A DNA stretch of 38,898 nucleotides, taken from contig JAODNJ010000308.1 of the NCBI GenBank assembly GCA_025465155.1, positions 1 to 38,898 of the forward strand, in the 5' to 3' direction. A program made the translations under genes and the position numbers. Of this stretch, positions 1 to 8,771 are shown one piece after another. The notes beneath the pieces are model-generated. The model was not told where the DNA came from and searched no databases. It saw only the letters and a program-made list of their open reading frames with translations. Origin of the DNA: Frankiales bacterium. Lineage in GTDB: Bacteria > Actinomycetota > Actinomycetes > Mycobacteriales > Geodermatophilaceae. Within the stretch, counting starts at the first letter, position 1. Every line of letters starts with the position of its first letter.

Positions 1-1508
1 GCCGCCGCGCCGTCGGCTGGCGCGACCCCGAGCGCGAGCGCGTCGCGGCGGGCCTGCCACGAGGCCCGGTCCCGCTCGGCGGCGCGCTCGGCCTCTGCCA
101 GCTCGGCCACCGCACGGGCAGCGGCGGCGTACGCGGCCACGGCGTCCTCGTGCGCGGTGACCAGGGCGACGTCGCCGTCCTCCTGCGCCTCCACCGACCC
201 GCGGCGCTCGGCCAGCCGGTCGGCAGCGACCTCGGCGCGGTCGGCGGCCTCGCCGGCGGCGAGAGTGAGCCGGTCGATCTCGGCCTGCCCGGCCACGGTG
301 CGCGAGCGGGCGGCAGCGACCTCGCCGTTGAGCCTGGCGAGCGACTCGCGGCGGTCGGCGAGCGCGCGGGTGGCGGCCACCCAGGCGCGCTCGGCCTCGC
401 TGAGGGCGGTCTCGAGCTCGGCGCGGGTGCCGACGACGGTGGCCAGGCGGGCGCGCTCGGCCTCGAGTCCGGCGGCGAGCTCGGACTCGGTGGCGGCGAC
501 GCGGTCGGCCTCGGCGTCGAGCTGGTCGGGATCGCGCCCGGCGCCCCCGGCCGGGCCGGGGGCCGACAGGTGCCGGTGCCGCTCGGCGGCCAGCTGCGCC
601 ACGCCCCGGAAGCGCTCGGTCAGGGCCGAGAGCCGGTACCAGGTGTCCGACGCGGCCTGCAGGACGGGCGCGCTTCCGGCGAGCTCCGCCTCCAGCGCCG
701 ACTCGCGGCGGGATGCCCCGGCGAGCGTCGCCTCCACCGCCGCCCGGCGCTCGCGGGCCGCCGTCTCGTCGGCGACGTCCTTGTCCAGGGCGTCGCGCAG
801 CTGCACGAGGTCATCGGCGAGCAGCCGGAGCCGGGCGTCACGAAGGTCGGACTGCACCCCAGCAGCGCGGCGGGCCACCTCGGCCTGCTTGCCGAGCGGC
901 TTGAGCTGCCGGCGGAGCTCGGCGGTGAGGTCGCCCAGCCGGTCCAGGTTGGCCTGCATCCCGTCGAGTTTCCGGAGCGCCTTCTCCTTGCGCTTGCGGT
1001 GCTTGAGGACGCCGGCGGCCTCCTCGATGAAGGCGCGGCGGTCCTCCGGACGGCCGGAGAGGACGGCGTCGAGCTGCCCCTGTCCGACGATGACGTGCAT
1101 CTCCCGGCCGATGCCCGAGTCGCTGAGCAATTCCTGGACGTCGAGCAGGCGGACCTTGTCGCCGTTGATCTCGTACTCGCTCTCACCGGAGCGGTACATG
1201 CGACGGGTGATCGACACCTCGGTGTAGTCGATCGGCAGCGCGCCATCGGCGTTGTCGATCGTGAGGGTCACCTCGGCGCGGCCGAGCGCGGGGCGCCCGG
1301 CGGTGCCGGCGAAGATGACGTCCTCCATCTTGCCGCCGCGCAGGCTCTTGGCCCCCTGCTCGCCGAGGACCCAGGCGATGGCGTCGACGACGTTGGACTT
1401 ACCCGACCCGTTGGGGCCGACCACGGCGGTGATACCCGGCTCGAGCCGCAGGGTGGTGGCGGACGCGAAGGACTTGAAGCCCTTCAGCGTGAGGCTCGAC
1501 AGGTGCAC
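1..1508 (-). CDS. smc: Chromosome segregation ATPase SMC, N-terminal part (cut by window edge)
   Basis: SMC is the ATPase core of the condensin complex that works with ScpA/ScpB to compact and segregate the chromosome. The frame read from the GTG at 1508 gives about 502 residues before leaving the window at base 1. The N-terminus carries the ABC head start and a Walker A loop GPNGSGKSNVVDAI near residue 30, followed by the SMC-type stretch VIVGQGQLDAVLSGRPEDRR and then a long, Ala/Glu/Arg-rich coiled coil with SERR-type heptads, as expected for the first arm. The hinge, second arm and Walker B/signature motif lie beyond the window. No good Shine-Dalgarno site precedes the GTG, and a TACGCT box lies 9 bases upstream, so the mRNA may be leaderless. 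It follows the small gene at 1595-1786 after an 86-base gap. Family assignment is very sure; the exact start is fairly sure. Confidence 0.95.
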   Translation of the reverse strand, partial: MHLSSLTLKGFKSFASATTLRLEPGITAVVGPNGSGKSNVVDAIAWVLGEQGAKSLRGGKMEDVIFAGTAGRPALGRAEVTLTIDNADGALPIDYTEVSITRRMYRSGESEYEINGDKVRLLDVQELLSDSGIGREMHVIVGQGQLDAVLSGRPEDRRAFIEEAAGVLKHRKRKEKALRKLDGMQANLDRLGDLTAELRRQLKPLGKQAEVARRAAGVQSDLRDARLRLLADDLVQLRDALDKDVADETAARERRAAVEATLAGASRRESALEAELAGSAPVLQAASDTWYRLSALTERFRGVAQLAAERHRHLSAPGPAGGAGRDPDQLDAEADRVAATESELAAGLEAERARLATVVGTRAELETALSEAERAWVAATRALADRRESLARLNGEVAAARSRTVAGQAEIDRLTLAAGEAADRAEVAADRLAERRGSVEAQEDGDVALVTAHEDAVAAYAAAARAVAELAEAERAAERDRASWQARRDALALGVAPADGAA

Positions 1509-1517
1509 GGGAAAAGG

Positions 1518-1523
1518 AGCGTA
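1518..1523 (-). promoter_or_regulatory. Candidate -10 box of smc
   Basis: Read on the minus strand this is TACGCT, fitting the actinobacterial TANNNT -10 pattern, 9 bases before the smc GTG. A second possible box, TAGCTT, lies at 1552-1557. No convincing -35 is visible. If the first box is used, transcription would begin at or within a few bases of the start codon, in keeping with the missing ribosome site. Inference from pattern and spacing only. Confidence 0.3.
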
Positions 1524-1594
1524 GCCCCTGGCGGCCGGCTATCCGGGCGAGAAGCTACAGGTGGTGCGCGTGTTGCGGGGTGGTGCGGCTGTCG

Positions 1595-1786
1595 TCAGGC
1601 CAGAGCCGGCTCGGCGCTGTCAGCGGACAGGGACAGCAGTTCGTGCGCGATCGCGGCGTCACGCTCGGCGCGCAGCTGCGCCAGCTCCTGCTCCAGCCGG
1701 CGTACTCGGGCGCGCAGGACGGCGTTCTCCTCGACTACTCGGAGCTCTGCGGGAGCGACGACGTGACCGAACAGGGCCTTGGCCAT
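1595..1786 (-). CDS. Small coiled-coil protein upstream of smc, function unknown
   Basis: A 63-residue protein. After a short start (MAKALFGHV) nearly all of it is a charged, Leu-rich heptad stretch (VVEENAVLRARVRRLEQELA and onward to about residue 50) that should form one coiled coil. I recognise similar short MAKALxGHV-type proteins in other actinobacteria but know no function for them. A GAAAGG element about 10 bases before the ATG can serve as ribosome site. It sits between acyP and smc on the same strand, 86 bases before smc and about 150 bases after acyP, so it may be transcribed separately. High third-position GC supports real coding. A structural or septum-linked role would be guesswork. 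Confidence 0.75.
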   Translation of the reverse strand: MAKALFGHVVAPAELRVVEENAVLRARVRRLEQELAQLRAERDAAIAHELLSLSADSAEPALA

Positions 1787-1937
1787 GACTGGAACGGCCT
1801 TTCAGACAGCGAGTGACGTGAGCCAGCGCCCCGGTTGACGGTCGGCGCGGCCTGTGGTGTTTCCAGAGTGACAGGCCCAAGCACGCAGGTCAACGGTCAG
1901 GTTGCCTACTCACTGTGTCGGGTGAGTGTCGTATTCG

Positions 1938-2207
1938 TCACGCTGTGGTGAATCCTCGACTCCCCTGGGAGGGTTCGCTCCGGCGGAGGACACCACTCAC
2001 GGAGCCGGGCGCGTCAGGTCCGTCGAGGGCGGCCACGACGGCGCGGACGGCGTCGTCGGGCCCCTCGAGCACGACCTCCACCCGGCCGTCGGGCAGGTTG
2101 CGGGCCGATCCGGCCAGCCCGGCCGCGGTCGCGCGCCCCTGGACGAACCACCGGTAACCGACGCCCTGCACGTGCCCGGAGACGACGGCGACGACCCGCT
2201 GCGTCAT
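1938..2207 (-). CDS. acyP: Acylphosphatase
   Basis: An 89-residue acylphosphatase, which hydrolyses acyl phosphates such as acetyl phosphate or 1,3-bisphosphoglycerate in the cytoplasm. The sequence shows the family signature [16 protein letters not shown] near residues 11-26, with the phosphate-binding loop and catalytic Arg (R19), and the second signature [20 protein letters not shown] with the conserved Asn (N37). Length equals the usual 90 or so. The ATG at 2207 overlaps the mutM stop as ATGA, so translation is probably coupled; the longer in-frame extension upstream lies inside mutM and is not real. Acylphosphatase between mutM and smc is a known actinobacterial order. Confidence 0.95.
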   Translation of the reverse strand: MTQRVVAVVSGHVQGVGYRWFVQGRATAAGLAGSARNLPDGRVEVVLEGPDDAVRAVVAALDGPDAPGSVSGVLRRSEPSQGSRGFTTA

Positions 2208-3109
2208 GACGTGCGCCGTGGCCGGGCCGGCGCCGGGCGCGGCCGCGGCTGGCAGGTCGGGCAGCTGTAGCTGGAGCGGTTCATGAACGACTCGCGGCGG
2301 ATCGGCGTGCCGCACCGCGGGCACGGCCGGTCGGCCTGCCCGTAGACGGCCAGGAAGCGGGAGAAGTACCCGCTCTGCCCGTTGACGTCGACGTACAGCG
2401 AGTCGAACGAGGTGCCCCCCTGCGCCAGGGCCTCCCCCAGCACGTCGCGTACGCCGTCGAGCAGGTCGTGCACCTGGCTGGGGGTCAGCCGGTCGGTGGG
2501 CCGGGCACCGTGGAGGCGGGCCCGCCACAGCGCCTCGTCGGCATAGATGTTGCCGACGCCGCCGATGAGCGTCTGGTCGAGCAGCGCGCGTTTCACCTCG
2601 GTGTGCCGGCGGCGCAGCGCGGCGCTGAAGCCGGCCTCGTCGAAGTCGGGGTCCAGCGGGTCGACGGCGATGTGCGCGACCCGCGTCGGCACCCCGGCCT
2701 CCTCCCCGTCCGACCCGGTCTCCTCGACCGCGAGGCCGCCGAACGTGCGCTGGTCGACGAAACGCAGCTCACGTCCGCCGTCGGTGAAGGTGAGCCGGGC
2801 CCGCAGGTGGACCTCGTCGGGCCGGCCCGGCTTCTCCACCAGCAGCTGGCCGCTCATGCCCAGGTGGGCGACGAGTGCCTGCCCGGTGGGGGCGCCGTCG
2901 GCTCCGGCAAGCGGCAGCCACAGGTACTTGCCCCGGCGGTGCGCGGCGGCGACCGTCCGGCCGGTGAGCGCCGCGATGAAGTGGTCGGCGCCTTCCAGGT
3001 GCCGGCGGACCGCGCGCGGATGGTGCACCTCGACCGTGGCCACGGTGCGGCCGGCGACCCAGCGCTCCAGGCCGCGGCGGACCACCTCGACCTCGGGGAG
3101 CTCGGGCAC
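2204..3109 (-). CDS. mutM: Formamidopyrimidine-DNA glycosylase (Fpg/MutM)
   Basis: Bifunctional base-excision repair enzyme that removes 8-oxoguanine and ring-opened purines and nicks the abasic site. The protein (301 residues) begins PELPEVE after the initiator, giving the catalytic N-terminal Pro and Glu. K61 in RRGKYLWL matches the conserved beta-hairpin Lys. Near the C-terminus four cysteines (about C263, C266, C283, C286) form the zinc finger, with FxxSYSCPTC typical of MutM. A Pro/Arg-rich tail of about 14 residues follows. The start is the GTG at 3109, only 5 bases after the rnc stop, and the stop overlaps acyP. The rnc-mutM pair is standard in actinobacteria. Confidence 0.97.
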   Translation of the reverse strand: MPELPEVEVVRRGLERWVAGRTVATVEVHHPRAVRRHLEGADHFIAALTGRTVAAAHRRGKYLWLPLAGADGAPTGQALVAHLGMSGQLLVEKPGRPDEVHLRARLTFTDGGRELRFVDQRTFGGLAVEETGSDGEEAGVPTRVAHIAVDPLDPDFDEAGFSAALRRRHTEVKRALLDQTLIGGVGNIYADEALWRARLHGARPTDRLTPSQVHDLLDGVRDVLGEALAQGGTSFDSLYVDVNGQSGYFSRFLAVYGQADRPCPRCGTPIRRESFMNRSSYSCPTCQPRPRPAPARPRRTS

Positions 3110-3114
3110 GCCGG

Positions 3115-3858
3115 TCAGCTCCTGGCGGACGCAGCCGCCGGAGCGTTGTCCGACGAGATGGCCCGCCAGGCCACCTCGGCGGCCACCTGCTCGGCGGCCT
3201 TCTTGGTGCGGCCGGTGCCGGTGCCGCGGACCTCGCCGGCCAGCAGCACCGAGGCGGTGAAGGTCTTGGCGTGGTCGGGGCCGTCGTCCTCGACGCGGTA
3301 GCTGGGCGGCCCGAGCCCACGGGCGGCGCCGAGCTCCTGCAGGCTGGTCTTCCAGTCCAGGCCGGCGCCCAGGGTCGCGGACTCGGCCAGCAATGGGTCG
3401 AACAACAGGTGCACGAGTGCACCGGCCCCGTCCAGGCCCAGGCCGAGGTGGACGGCACCGATCAGCGCCTCGAGCGCGTCGGCGAGGATCGAGTCCTTCT
3501 CCCGGCCGCCGGTGGCCTCCTCGCCGCGACCGAGCAACAGGTGCGGGCCGATGCCGCCCGTCCCCAGGGAGCGGGCGACACCGGCCAGCGACGTCATGTT
3601 GACGACCGAGGCCCGCAGCTTGGCCAGCTGCCCTTCGGGCAGGTCCGGCTGGCTGCGGTACAGCTCGTCGGTGACGATGAGGCCGAGGACCGAGTCGCCG
3701 AGGAACTCCAGCCGCTCGTTCGTCGGCAGCCCGCCGTGTTCGTAGGCGTAGGAACGGTGGGTCAGGGCCAGCGTCAGCAGGCCGCCGGGCAGCTCGATGC
3801 CGAGGGCATCGTGGAGCCAGGCGGCCGCTCGTGCGGCGTGCAGGTTCCCGTCCCCCAC
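3115..3858 (-). CDS. rnc: Ribonuclease III
   Basis: RNase III cuts double-stranded RNA, maturing rRNA precursors and some mRNAs. The signature [13 protein letters not shown] lies at residues 47-59 with metal ligands E48, E51 and D55; a second acidic pair (D126, E129) sits in DALEALIGA. The double-stranded RNA-binding domain occupies the last 80 residues and ends [17 protein letters not shown] place the start at the GTG at 3858 (247 residues, the normal size), 25 bases after the rpmF stop. A longer frame back to 3966 exists, but it runs through rpmF in another phase and is probably spurious. The start codon is less certain than the family. Confidence 0.95.
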   Translation of the reverse strand: MGDGNLHAARAAAWLHDALGIELPGGLLTLALTHRSYAYEHGGLPTNERLEFLGDSVLGLIVTDELYRSQPDLPEGQLAKLRASVVNMTSLAGVARSLGTGGIGPHLLLGRGEEATGGREKDSILADALEALIGAVHLGLGLDGAGALVHLLFDPLLAESATLGAGLDWKTSLQELGAARGLGPPSYRVEDDGPDHAKTFTASVLLAGEVRGTGTGRTKKAAEQVAAEVAWRAISSDNAPAAASARS

Positions 3859-3883
3859 GTGCGACCGGTCCCGGGCGGCCGGG

Positions 3884-4063
3884 TCAGACCGAGAGGACCT
3901 GGCGGCCGGCGTACTGGCCGCAGTTCGGGCACGCCGTGTGCGGCGGCTTGAGCTGGCCGCAGGCACGGTTCGGGCACGGGGCCAGCGTGGGCGCGCTGGC
4001 CTTCCACTGCGACCGGCGGGCGCGGGTGTTGGAGCGGGACATCTTCCGCTTCGGAACGGCCAC
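3884..4063 (-). CDS. rpmF: 50S ribosomal protein L32, zinc-binding form
   Basis: A 59-residue ribosomal protein of the large subunit. It opens [19 protein letters not shown], the L32 hallmark, and has four zinc-ligand cysteines (C30, C35, C45, C48) ending in [12 protein letters not shown]. This is the cysteine-containing (C+) form rather than a zinc-free paralogue. The start is a GTG at 4063 with a strong AGAGGAG ribosome site 8 bases upstream; the longer frame is an artefact. It lies 2 bases after the DUF177 stop and just before rnc, the usual DUF177-rpmF-rnc order. Confidence 0.97.
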   Translation of the reverse strand: MAVPKRKMSRSNTRARRSQWKASAPTLAPCPNRACGQLKPPHTACPNCGQYAGRQVLSV

Positions 4064-4065
4064 GG

Positions 4066-4689
4066 TCAGTTCTCCTCTGAGTTGTCGTTCCCGGGCGTGC
4101 CCGGGGACGTGGCGAATCGGTCTGCGAGGCCGGCCCACCGGGGGTCGACCACCTCGTGGGTGTGGTCGGGCGGGAGGTCGTCGAGCCGCTGGCCGCAGTC
4201 GACGCACAGCCCCCGGCAGTCGTCGGTGCAGACGGGAGCGAGCGGCAGGGCCAGGACGACGGCGTCACGGACCATGGGCTCCAGGTCCAGGAAGTCACCC
4301 TCGACCCGGCGCACCTCGTCCTCCTCGCTGGTGGCCTCCGTCGTGCTGCCCGAGTAGGCGAACAGCTCCTGGAGGTCCACCCGCAGGCTGTCCTCGATCG
4401 GCTCGAGGCAGCGGGCGCACGAGCCGACGAGCGGCACATCTGCCTCTCCGGTGACCAGCACGCCCTCCATGACCGACTCCAGGCGCAGCCGGAGCCGGAC
4501 CGGCGCGCCCTCCGGCACGCCGATGAGCTCGACCCGCCAGCCGGCCGGGGCCGGGATCGACTTCTCGATCTCCTGCATGGACCCGGGGCGGCGACCGAGC
4601 TCGCGGAGGTCGACGGTCCAGGGGTTGGCTGTGGAGCGCCGGGCGTCACGCGACGCGGCGCTCGAGCGGTGCGGCAGAGCGGAAGGCAT
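4066..4689 (-). CDS. DUF177 (YceD-like) protein, large-subunit assembly associated
   Basis: A 207-residue protein of the DUF177/YceD family, almost always encoded directly before rpmF. In plants and bacteria the family is linked to 23S rRNA accumulation or processing. Visible features are the domain start [16 protein letters not shown] near residue 22, a CARCLEP motif in the middle, and a second cysteine cluster [14 protein letters not shown] near residues 155-170 that could bind metal. The C-terminus is acidic and Asn-rich. The ATG at 4689 lacks a clear ribosome site, so the start is only fairly certain. It heads the DUF177-rpmF-rnc-mutM-acyP unit, with a possible promoter in the 122 bases before it. 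Confidence 0.92.
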   Translation of the reverse strand: MPSALPHRSSAASRDARRSTANPWTVDLRELGRRPGSMQEIEKSIPAPAGWRVELIGVPEGAPVRLRLRLESVMEGVLVTGEADVPLVGSCARCLEPIEDSLRVDLQELFAYSGSTTEATSEEDEVRRVEGDFLDLEPMVRDAVVLALPLAPVCTDDCRGLCVDCGQRLDDLPPDHTHEVVDPRWAGLADRFATSPGTPGNDNSEEN

Positions 4690-4761
4690 GTCAGTACTCG
4701 CGGTCGGCAGTGGGAGGTGGCCGGCCGGGGGGAACCCCTCCGGCGGTCGGACCAGGCTCCG

Positions 4762-4767
4762 AGACTA
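4762..4767 (-). promoter_or_regulatory. Candidate -10 box of the DUF177-rpmF-rnc operon
   Basis: On the minus strand this is TAGTCT preceded by GGG, a good actinobacterial -10 match, in the only sizeable gap (4690-4811) between the SepIVA-like gene and the DUF177 gene. It would give a 5' leader of about 65 bases. No -35 hexamer stands out at 16-19 bases upstream. Pattern-based inference. Confidence 0.3.
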
Positions 4768-4811
4768 CCCGATCCGCGCGCGTCGTTCGCCGGGCAGTCG
4801 TCCCGGGGGGC

Positions 4812-5516
4812 TCAGGGCTCGCGCAGGGCGGTGCGGGCCTTCTCGACCGACCGCATCATCCGCTCGAGCGTCGTCCCGAAGTCGGCCAGCCGGGTGTCGA
4901 CGTACTCGTCGACCTCCGCGCGCATCCGCGTCACCTCGGCCACGGTCTGCGCCCCCAGCTCGTCCGAGCGCGAGACCGCGGTGCGGTAGACCTCGGTCTC
5001 GGTGACCAGACGCTCGTGCTCGGCCTCGGCGGCGGCGATCAGCTCGGCCTGCTGGTTCCGCGCGTCCGCGACCACCGCCGCCCGGTGCCGCTCGCCGTCG
5101 GCGACCAGCCGGTCGGCCTCGGCCTCGGCCTGCGCGAGCAGCTCGTCGGCCTCGGCCTGCGCCCGGGCGAGGATCTCGTCGCGCTGCCGGCGGGCGGTCC
5201 CGAGGATCTCCTCACGCTGCCGGTGGGCCTGCGCCAGCAGCTCGTCGCTCTCGCTGCGGGTCACGCCGGTCAGCCGCTCGGCCTCGGCCTGGGCCTCCTG
5301 GAGGATCGCCGTGCGCTGCTCGACGATCGCCCCTGCCTTGTGCACCTCGGCGGGCAGCGACTCGCGCAGATCGTCGAGCAGGTCGAGCAGGTGGTCGCGC
5401 GGCACCATGCACGACCCCGACATCGGCACGCTGCGCGCGTTCTCGATGACCGACGTCAGCTCGTCGACGGTCTCGTAGAGCCGGTAGACGACCTCGGTAC
5501 CGGCCTGCCGCGTCAC
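4812..5516 (-). CDS. sepIVA: DivIVA-like septation protein (SepIVA family)
   Basis: A 234-residue protein, mostly coiled coil, related to SepIVA of mycobacteria (Rv2927c), a septum-associated DivIVA-domain protein. The N-terminus YRLYETVDELTSVIENARSV followed by VPRDHLLDLLDDLRESLP matches the conserved family start. From residue 60 to 200 there are repeated Ala/Glu-rich segments (QAEADELLAQAEAEADRLVA type) in heptad register, and the end RADVDEYVDTRLADF-like block is a family feature. The GTG at 5516 overlaps the coaD stop as GTGA; the longer upstream frame lies in coaD. Automated annotation may call it an ATP synthase b-subunit homologue because of the coiled coil. The position next to coaD and DUF177 supports SepIVA. 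Confidence 0.88.
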   Translation of the reverse strand: MTRQAGTEVVYRLYETVDELTSVIENARSVPMSGSCMVPRDHLLDLLDDLRESLPAEVHKAGAIVEQRTAILQEAQAEAERLTGVTRSESDELLAQAHRQREEILGTARRQRDEILARAQAEADELLAQAEAEADRLVADGERHRAAVVADARNQQAELIAAAEAEHERLVTETEVYRTAVSRSDELGAQTVAEVTRMRAEVDEYVDTRLADFGTTLERMMRSVEKARTALREP

Positions 5517-5998
5517 GGTCGGCGCCCCTCGGCCTTCGCGATCAGCCGGTCGTTGACCGCCTTGGGCACCAGGCTGGAGACGTCGCCGCCGAAGGTGGCG
5601 ATCTGCTTGACCAGGCTGGAGGACAGGTGACCGACCTGCGGGGCCGTGGGGACGAACAGCGTCTCGATCCCCGCCAGCTCGCGGTTCATCTGCGCCATCT
5701 GCAGCTCGTACTCGAAGTCGCCGACCGCCCGCAGTCCCTTGACGATCACCGGGATGCCGTGGGCCGTGCAGTAGTCGACGAGCAGGCCCTCGAAGCTGTC
5801 GACGGTCACGTTGGAGAGGTCGGAGACCGCGTCGCGCAGCAGGTCCATGCGCTCGTCGACGCTGAACAGCCCCGCCTTTCCGGGGTTGACCAGCACGGCG
5901 ACGACGAGCTCGTCGCACAGGGCGGCGGCGCGGGTGATGACGTCGACGTGGCCGTTGGTGACGGGGTCGAACGAACCGGGGCAGACGGCGCGCCTCAC
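5513..5998 (-). CDS. coaD: Pantetheine-phosphate adenylyltransferase
   Basis: CoaD transfers AMP from ATP to 4'-phosphopantetheine, the penultimate step of coenzyme A synthesis. The protein of 161 residues (normal length) starts RRAVCPGSFDPVTNGHVDVI, containing the nucleotidyltransferase TxGH motif as TNGH, and has the ISS-type end motif in VGHLSSSLVKQIA. The KGLRAVGDFEYELQMAQMNR block is the typical substrate-binding region. The GTG at 5998 overlaps the rsmD stop as GTGA. A longer reading frame upstream of this start overlaps rsmD and can be discarded. The rsmD-coaD pair is conserved across actinobacteria and beyond. Confidence 0.97.
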   Translation of the reverse strand: MRRAVCPGSFDPVTNGHVDVITRAAALCDELVVAVLVNPGKAGLFSVDERMDLLRDAVSDLSNVTVDSFEGLLVDYCTAHGIPVIVKGLRAVGDFEYELQMAQMNRELAGIETLFVPTAPQVGHLSSSLVKQIATFGGDVSSLVPKAVNDRLIAKAEGRRP

Positions 5999-6549
5999 GG
6001 GACGCGACCGTACCGGAGCATCGCCTCTCCGTAGCGGCGCTCGCGCAACGGCACCAGGGGTGTCGGCCACACGAACGGTTCGTCGCGGGCCGACCTCTCC
6101 ACCACCACGACGGCGCCGTCGGCCAGCCACGCCCCCTCGACGAGGCCGCGCAGCACGTCCGTCACCTCGCCGATCGGGGTCGCGTAGGGCGGGTCGGCGA
6201 GCACCAGATCGAAGCGGGTGGGCGCCGGAGCACGGACGACGGCGGGCACGGAACCCGCTACGACCCGGCCCCCGGGCAGCCCGACGGCCGCCAGGTTCGC
6301 CTTCAGGACCGGGAGGACGCGGGCACCGGATTCGACGAAGAGGACCTGGCCCGCTCCGCGGGACAGGGCCTCCAGACCCAGGGCTCCGGAGCCGGCGTAC
6401 AGGTCGAGGACCGAGGCGCCGTCGAGGTCGAGCAGCGTGCCCAGGGAGTTGAACAGGCCCTCGCGGGCCCGGTCGCCGGTGGGCCGCACCCCCGACGGCG
6501 GCACGCGGAGCCGCCGGCCCCCGGCGGCGCCGGAGATGAGTCGCGTCAC
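5995..6549 (-). CDS. rsmD: 16S rRNA (guanine-N2)-methyltransferase RsmD
   Basis: RsmD methylates G966 (E. coli numbering) of 16S rRNA during small-subunit assembly. The 184-residue protein has the family start RLISGAAGGRRLRVPP, the conserved RPTGDRAREGLFNSL, a SAM-binding loop in VLDLYAGSGALGLEALSRGA, and the catalytic DPPY motif in LVLADPPYATP. The start is a GTG at 6549 with GAGG 5 bases upstream. It lies 22 bases after the recG stop and overlaps coaD by 4 bases, making a recG-rsmD-coaD-sepIVA series. Confidence 0.97.
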   Translation of the reverse strand: MTRLISGAAGGRRLRVPPSGVRPTGDRAREGLFNSLGTLLDLDGASVLDLYAGSGALGLEALSRGAGQVLFVESGARVLPVLKANLAAVGLPGGRVVAGSVPAVVRAPAPTRFDLVLADPPYATPIGEVTDVLRGLVEGAWLADGAVVVVERSARDEPFVWPTPLVPLRERRYGEAMLRYGRVP

Positions 6550-6571
6550 ATGGGCCTCGTCACGGGAGAGC

Positions 6572-8758
6572 TCACGCCTTCTCCAGCCACTCCGCGCGCT
6601 CGTCGGTGGCCAGGGCGGCGACCTCGGCGGCCAGGCCCGGATGGTCGGCGAGACCCCGCTGGGTCTCGAGCAGTGCGGTGGCCTCGGCGCGGGCCTGGGC
6701 GATCAGCTCCTCGTCCTCGAGCAGTGACAGCAGCCTGACCCCCGACCGGCTGCCCGACTGCGCGGCCCCGAGGACGTCGCCCTCGCGGCGGGTCTCCAGG
6801 TCCAGGCGGGCCAGCTCGAAGCCGTCGGAGGTGGCCGCCACGGCGGCCAGCCGCTGGCCGGTGGCGGACGCGGTGGGGGCGTCACTGACGAGGAGGCAGA
6901 GGCCCTGGTGCTTCCCCCGGGCCACGCGGCCACGCAGCTGGTGCAGCTGGCTGACGCCGAAGCGATCGGCGTCCATCACGACCATGACGGTGGCGTTCGG
7001 GACGTCGACCCCCACCTCGACCACGGTCGTGGCGACCAGCACGTCGATCTCCCGGGCGGCGAAGGCCCGCATCCGGGCCTCCTTCTCCTCGGCCGGGAGC
7101 CGGCCGTGCAGCACCTCCAGCCGCAGGCCGGCGAGCGGGCCGCTCCGGAGCAGCTCGGCCACGTCCAGCACGGCCAGCGGCGGCCGTCGCCCCGCGCCGC
7201 CGCCGTCCTCCGGAGCGCCGTCGGCGTCCTCGGGCTCGTCGTCGGGGCCGGTCTCCTCCCCGATCCGCGGGCAGACGACGTAGGCCTGCCGGCCGGCGGC
7301 GATCTCCTCGCGCACGCGGGCCCATGCCCGGTCGAGCCAGGCAGGCTTCTCGGCCGTCGGGACGACGCTGCTGGCGACGCCGCCACGACCACTGGGCAGC
7401 TGGCGCAGGGTCGAGATCTCCAGGTCGCCGTAGACCGTCATCGCGACGGTGCGCGGGATCGGCGTCGCCGTCATGACGAGGACGTGCGGCGGCCGGTTGC
7501 CCTTCGCGCGGAGCGCGTCACGCTGTTCGACGCCGAACCGGTGCTGCTCGTCGATCACGACGAGGCCGAGGTCGGCGAACTCGACCCCCTCCTGGAGCAG
7601 CGCATGGGTGCCGACGACGATGCCGGCGCGGCCCTCGGCGACGTCGGCGCGGGCCTCCCGTCGCGCGGCCGCCTTCTGCGAACCGGTCAGCAGCACGACC
7701 CGGGTCCCGTCGGGGGCGCCGTCGAGCTCGCCGGCCCGGCCGAGGGGACCGAGCAGCTCGCGGATCCCGCGCGCGTGCTGGGAAGCGAGCACCTCGGTGG
7801 GCGCGAGCAGGGCGGCCTGCCCGCCGGCGTCGACGACCTGGGCCATGGCGCGCAGCGCGACCACCGTCTTGCCCGAGCCGACCTCGCCCTGCAGGAGCCG
7901 GTGCATCGGCTGCTCCTGGGCCAGCTCGGCGGCGAGCTCCTCGCCCACGGCCCGCTGGCCCTCGGTGAGGTCGAACGGGAGCGCGGAGTCGACGGCGTCG
8001 AGCAGGGCGCCGGCGGCGCGCGGCCGGGCGATCCCGGGTTCCAGCGCCGAGGCGCGGCGTCGCGCGGCGAGCGTCAGCTGAAGCACGAGCGCCTCGTCCC
8101 ACTTGAGCCGGTGCCGTGCCTGTTCCACGTCGCCCCACGACGTCGGCCGGTGGATGTCGAGCAGGGCCGCGGCCAGCCACGGCAACCCGTGCCGTTCGCG
8201 CAGCTCGTCGGGCAGCGGGTCCTGGACCAGGTCGCCGAAGCCGCCGGAGGAGTCGAGCAGCAGCTTGACCGAGCGCTGGATCACCCAGCTGGAGACGTCC
8301 TTGCTGGCGGGGTAGATCGGGATGAGCGCGCGCGCCCAGTCCTCGTCGTCGTCGCCGGTGATCAGGTGGAAGTCGGGGTGGGCGAACTGCTTGGCGCGCT
8401 TGTATTCACCGACCGTGCCGGCGAACAGGCCCCAGGCACCCTCCCGCAGCTGACCGTGCTTGCGGTTGAAGAAGACCAGCTGCATGGAGCCGGCCCCGTC
8501 GCCCACGGTCACCTCGGTCATGAAGCCCCGCCGGTTGCGCATCTGGCGGGTGTTCACGCGGCGCACCTGGGCGAGAACGGTGACCCGGTCGCCCACCTGC
8601 AGGTCGTCGAGCCTGGCGATCTCGCCACGGGTGGCGTAGCGGCGTGGGTAGTGGCGGAGCAGGTCGCGGACCGTCTGCAGGTTCAGCTGCTCGGCCATCA
8701 CCGACGCCGTCTTGGCCCCCAGCACCCGCGAGAGCGGGGTCTCCATCGTCAGCGGCAC
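6572..8758 (-). CDS. recG: ATP-dependent DNA helicase RecG
   Basis: RecG remodels stalled forks and Holliday junctions. From the GTG at 8758 the protein has 728 residues, the usual size. An N-terminal wedge/OB domain (about residues 1-160) is followed by the helicase core with Walker A GEVGSGKT near residue 291, the DEQH box near 403, the MTATPIPRT motif III and, in the second RecA lobe, LRGRVARG (motif VI). An acidic, Gly-rich insertion (PDDEPEDADGAPEDGGGAGR) interrupts the region after PRIGEE; such insertions vary among actinobacteria. I prefer the GTG at 8758 because GGAG lies just upstream; the ATG at 8746 is an alternative. The much longer frame to 9016 runs into fakA and is not real. 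It follows fakA by 13 bases. Confidence 0.96.
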   Translation of the reverse strand: MPLTMETPLSRVLGAKTASVMAEQLNLQTVRDLLRHYPRRYATRGEIARLDDLQVGDRVTVLAQVRRVNTRQMRNRRGFMTEVTVGDGAGSMQLVFFNRKHGQLREGAWGLFAGTVGEYKRAKQFAHPDFHLITGDDDEDWARALIPIYPASKDVSSWVIQRSVKLLLDSSGGFGDLVQDPLPDELRERHGLPWLAAALLDIHRPTSWGDVEQARHRLKWDEALVLQLTLAARRRASALEPGIARPRAAGALLDAVDSALPFDLTEGQRAVGEELAAELAQEQPMHRLLQGEVGSGKTVVALRAMAQVVDAGGQAALLAPTEVLASQHARGIRELLGPLGRAGELDGAPDGTRVVLLTGSQKAAARREARADVAEGRAGIVVGTHALLQEGVEFADLGLVVIDEQHRFGVEQRDALRAKGNRPPHVLVMTATPIPRTVAMTVYGDLEISTLRQLPSGRGGVASSVVPTAEKPAWLDRAWARVREEIAAGRQAYVVCPRIGEETGPDDEPEDADGAPEDGGGAGRRPPLAVLDVAELLRSGPLAGLRLEVLHGRLPAEEKEARMRAFAAREIDVLVATTVVEVGVDVPNATVMVVMDADRFGVSQLHQLRGRVARGKHQGLCLLVSDAPTASATGQRLAAVAATSDGFELARLDLETRREGDVLGAAQSGSRSGVRLLSLLEDEELIAQARAEATALLETQRGLADHPGLAAEVAALATDERAEWLEKA

Positions 8759-8771
8759 GTCACTCCACCCG

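Noticed and set aside
150-1766. Long plus-strand frame opposite smc
   Set aside because: It is the antisense of smc; the minus frame has the family motifs and correct codon bias.
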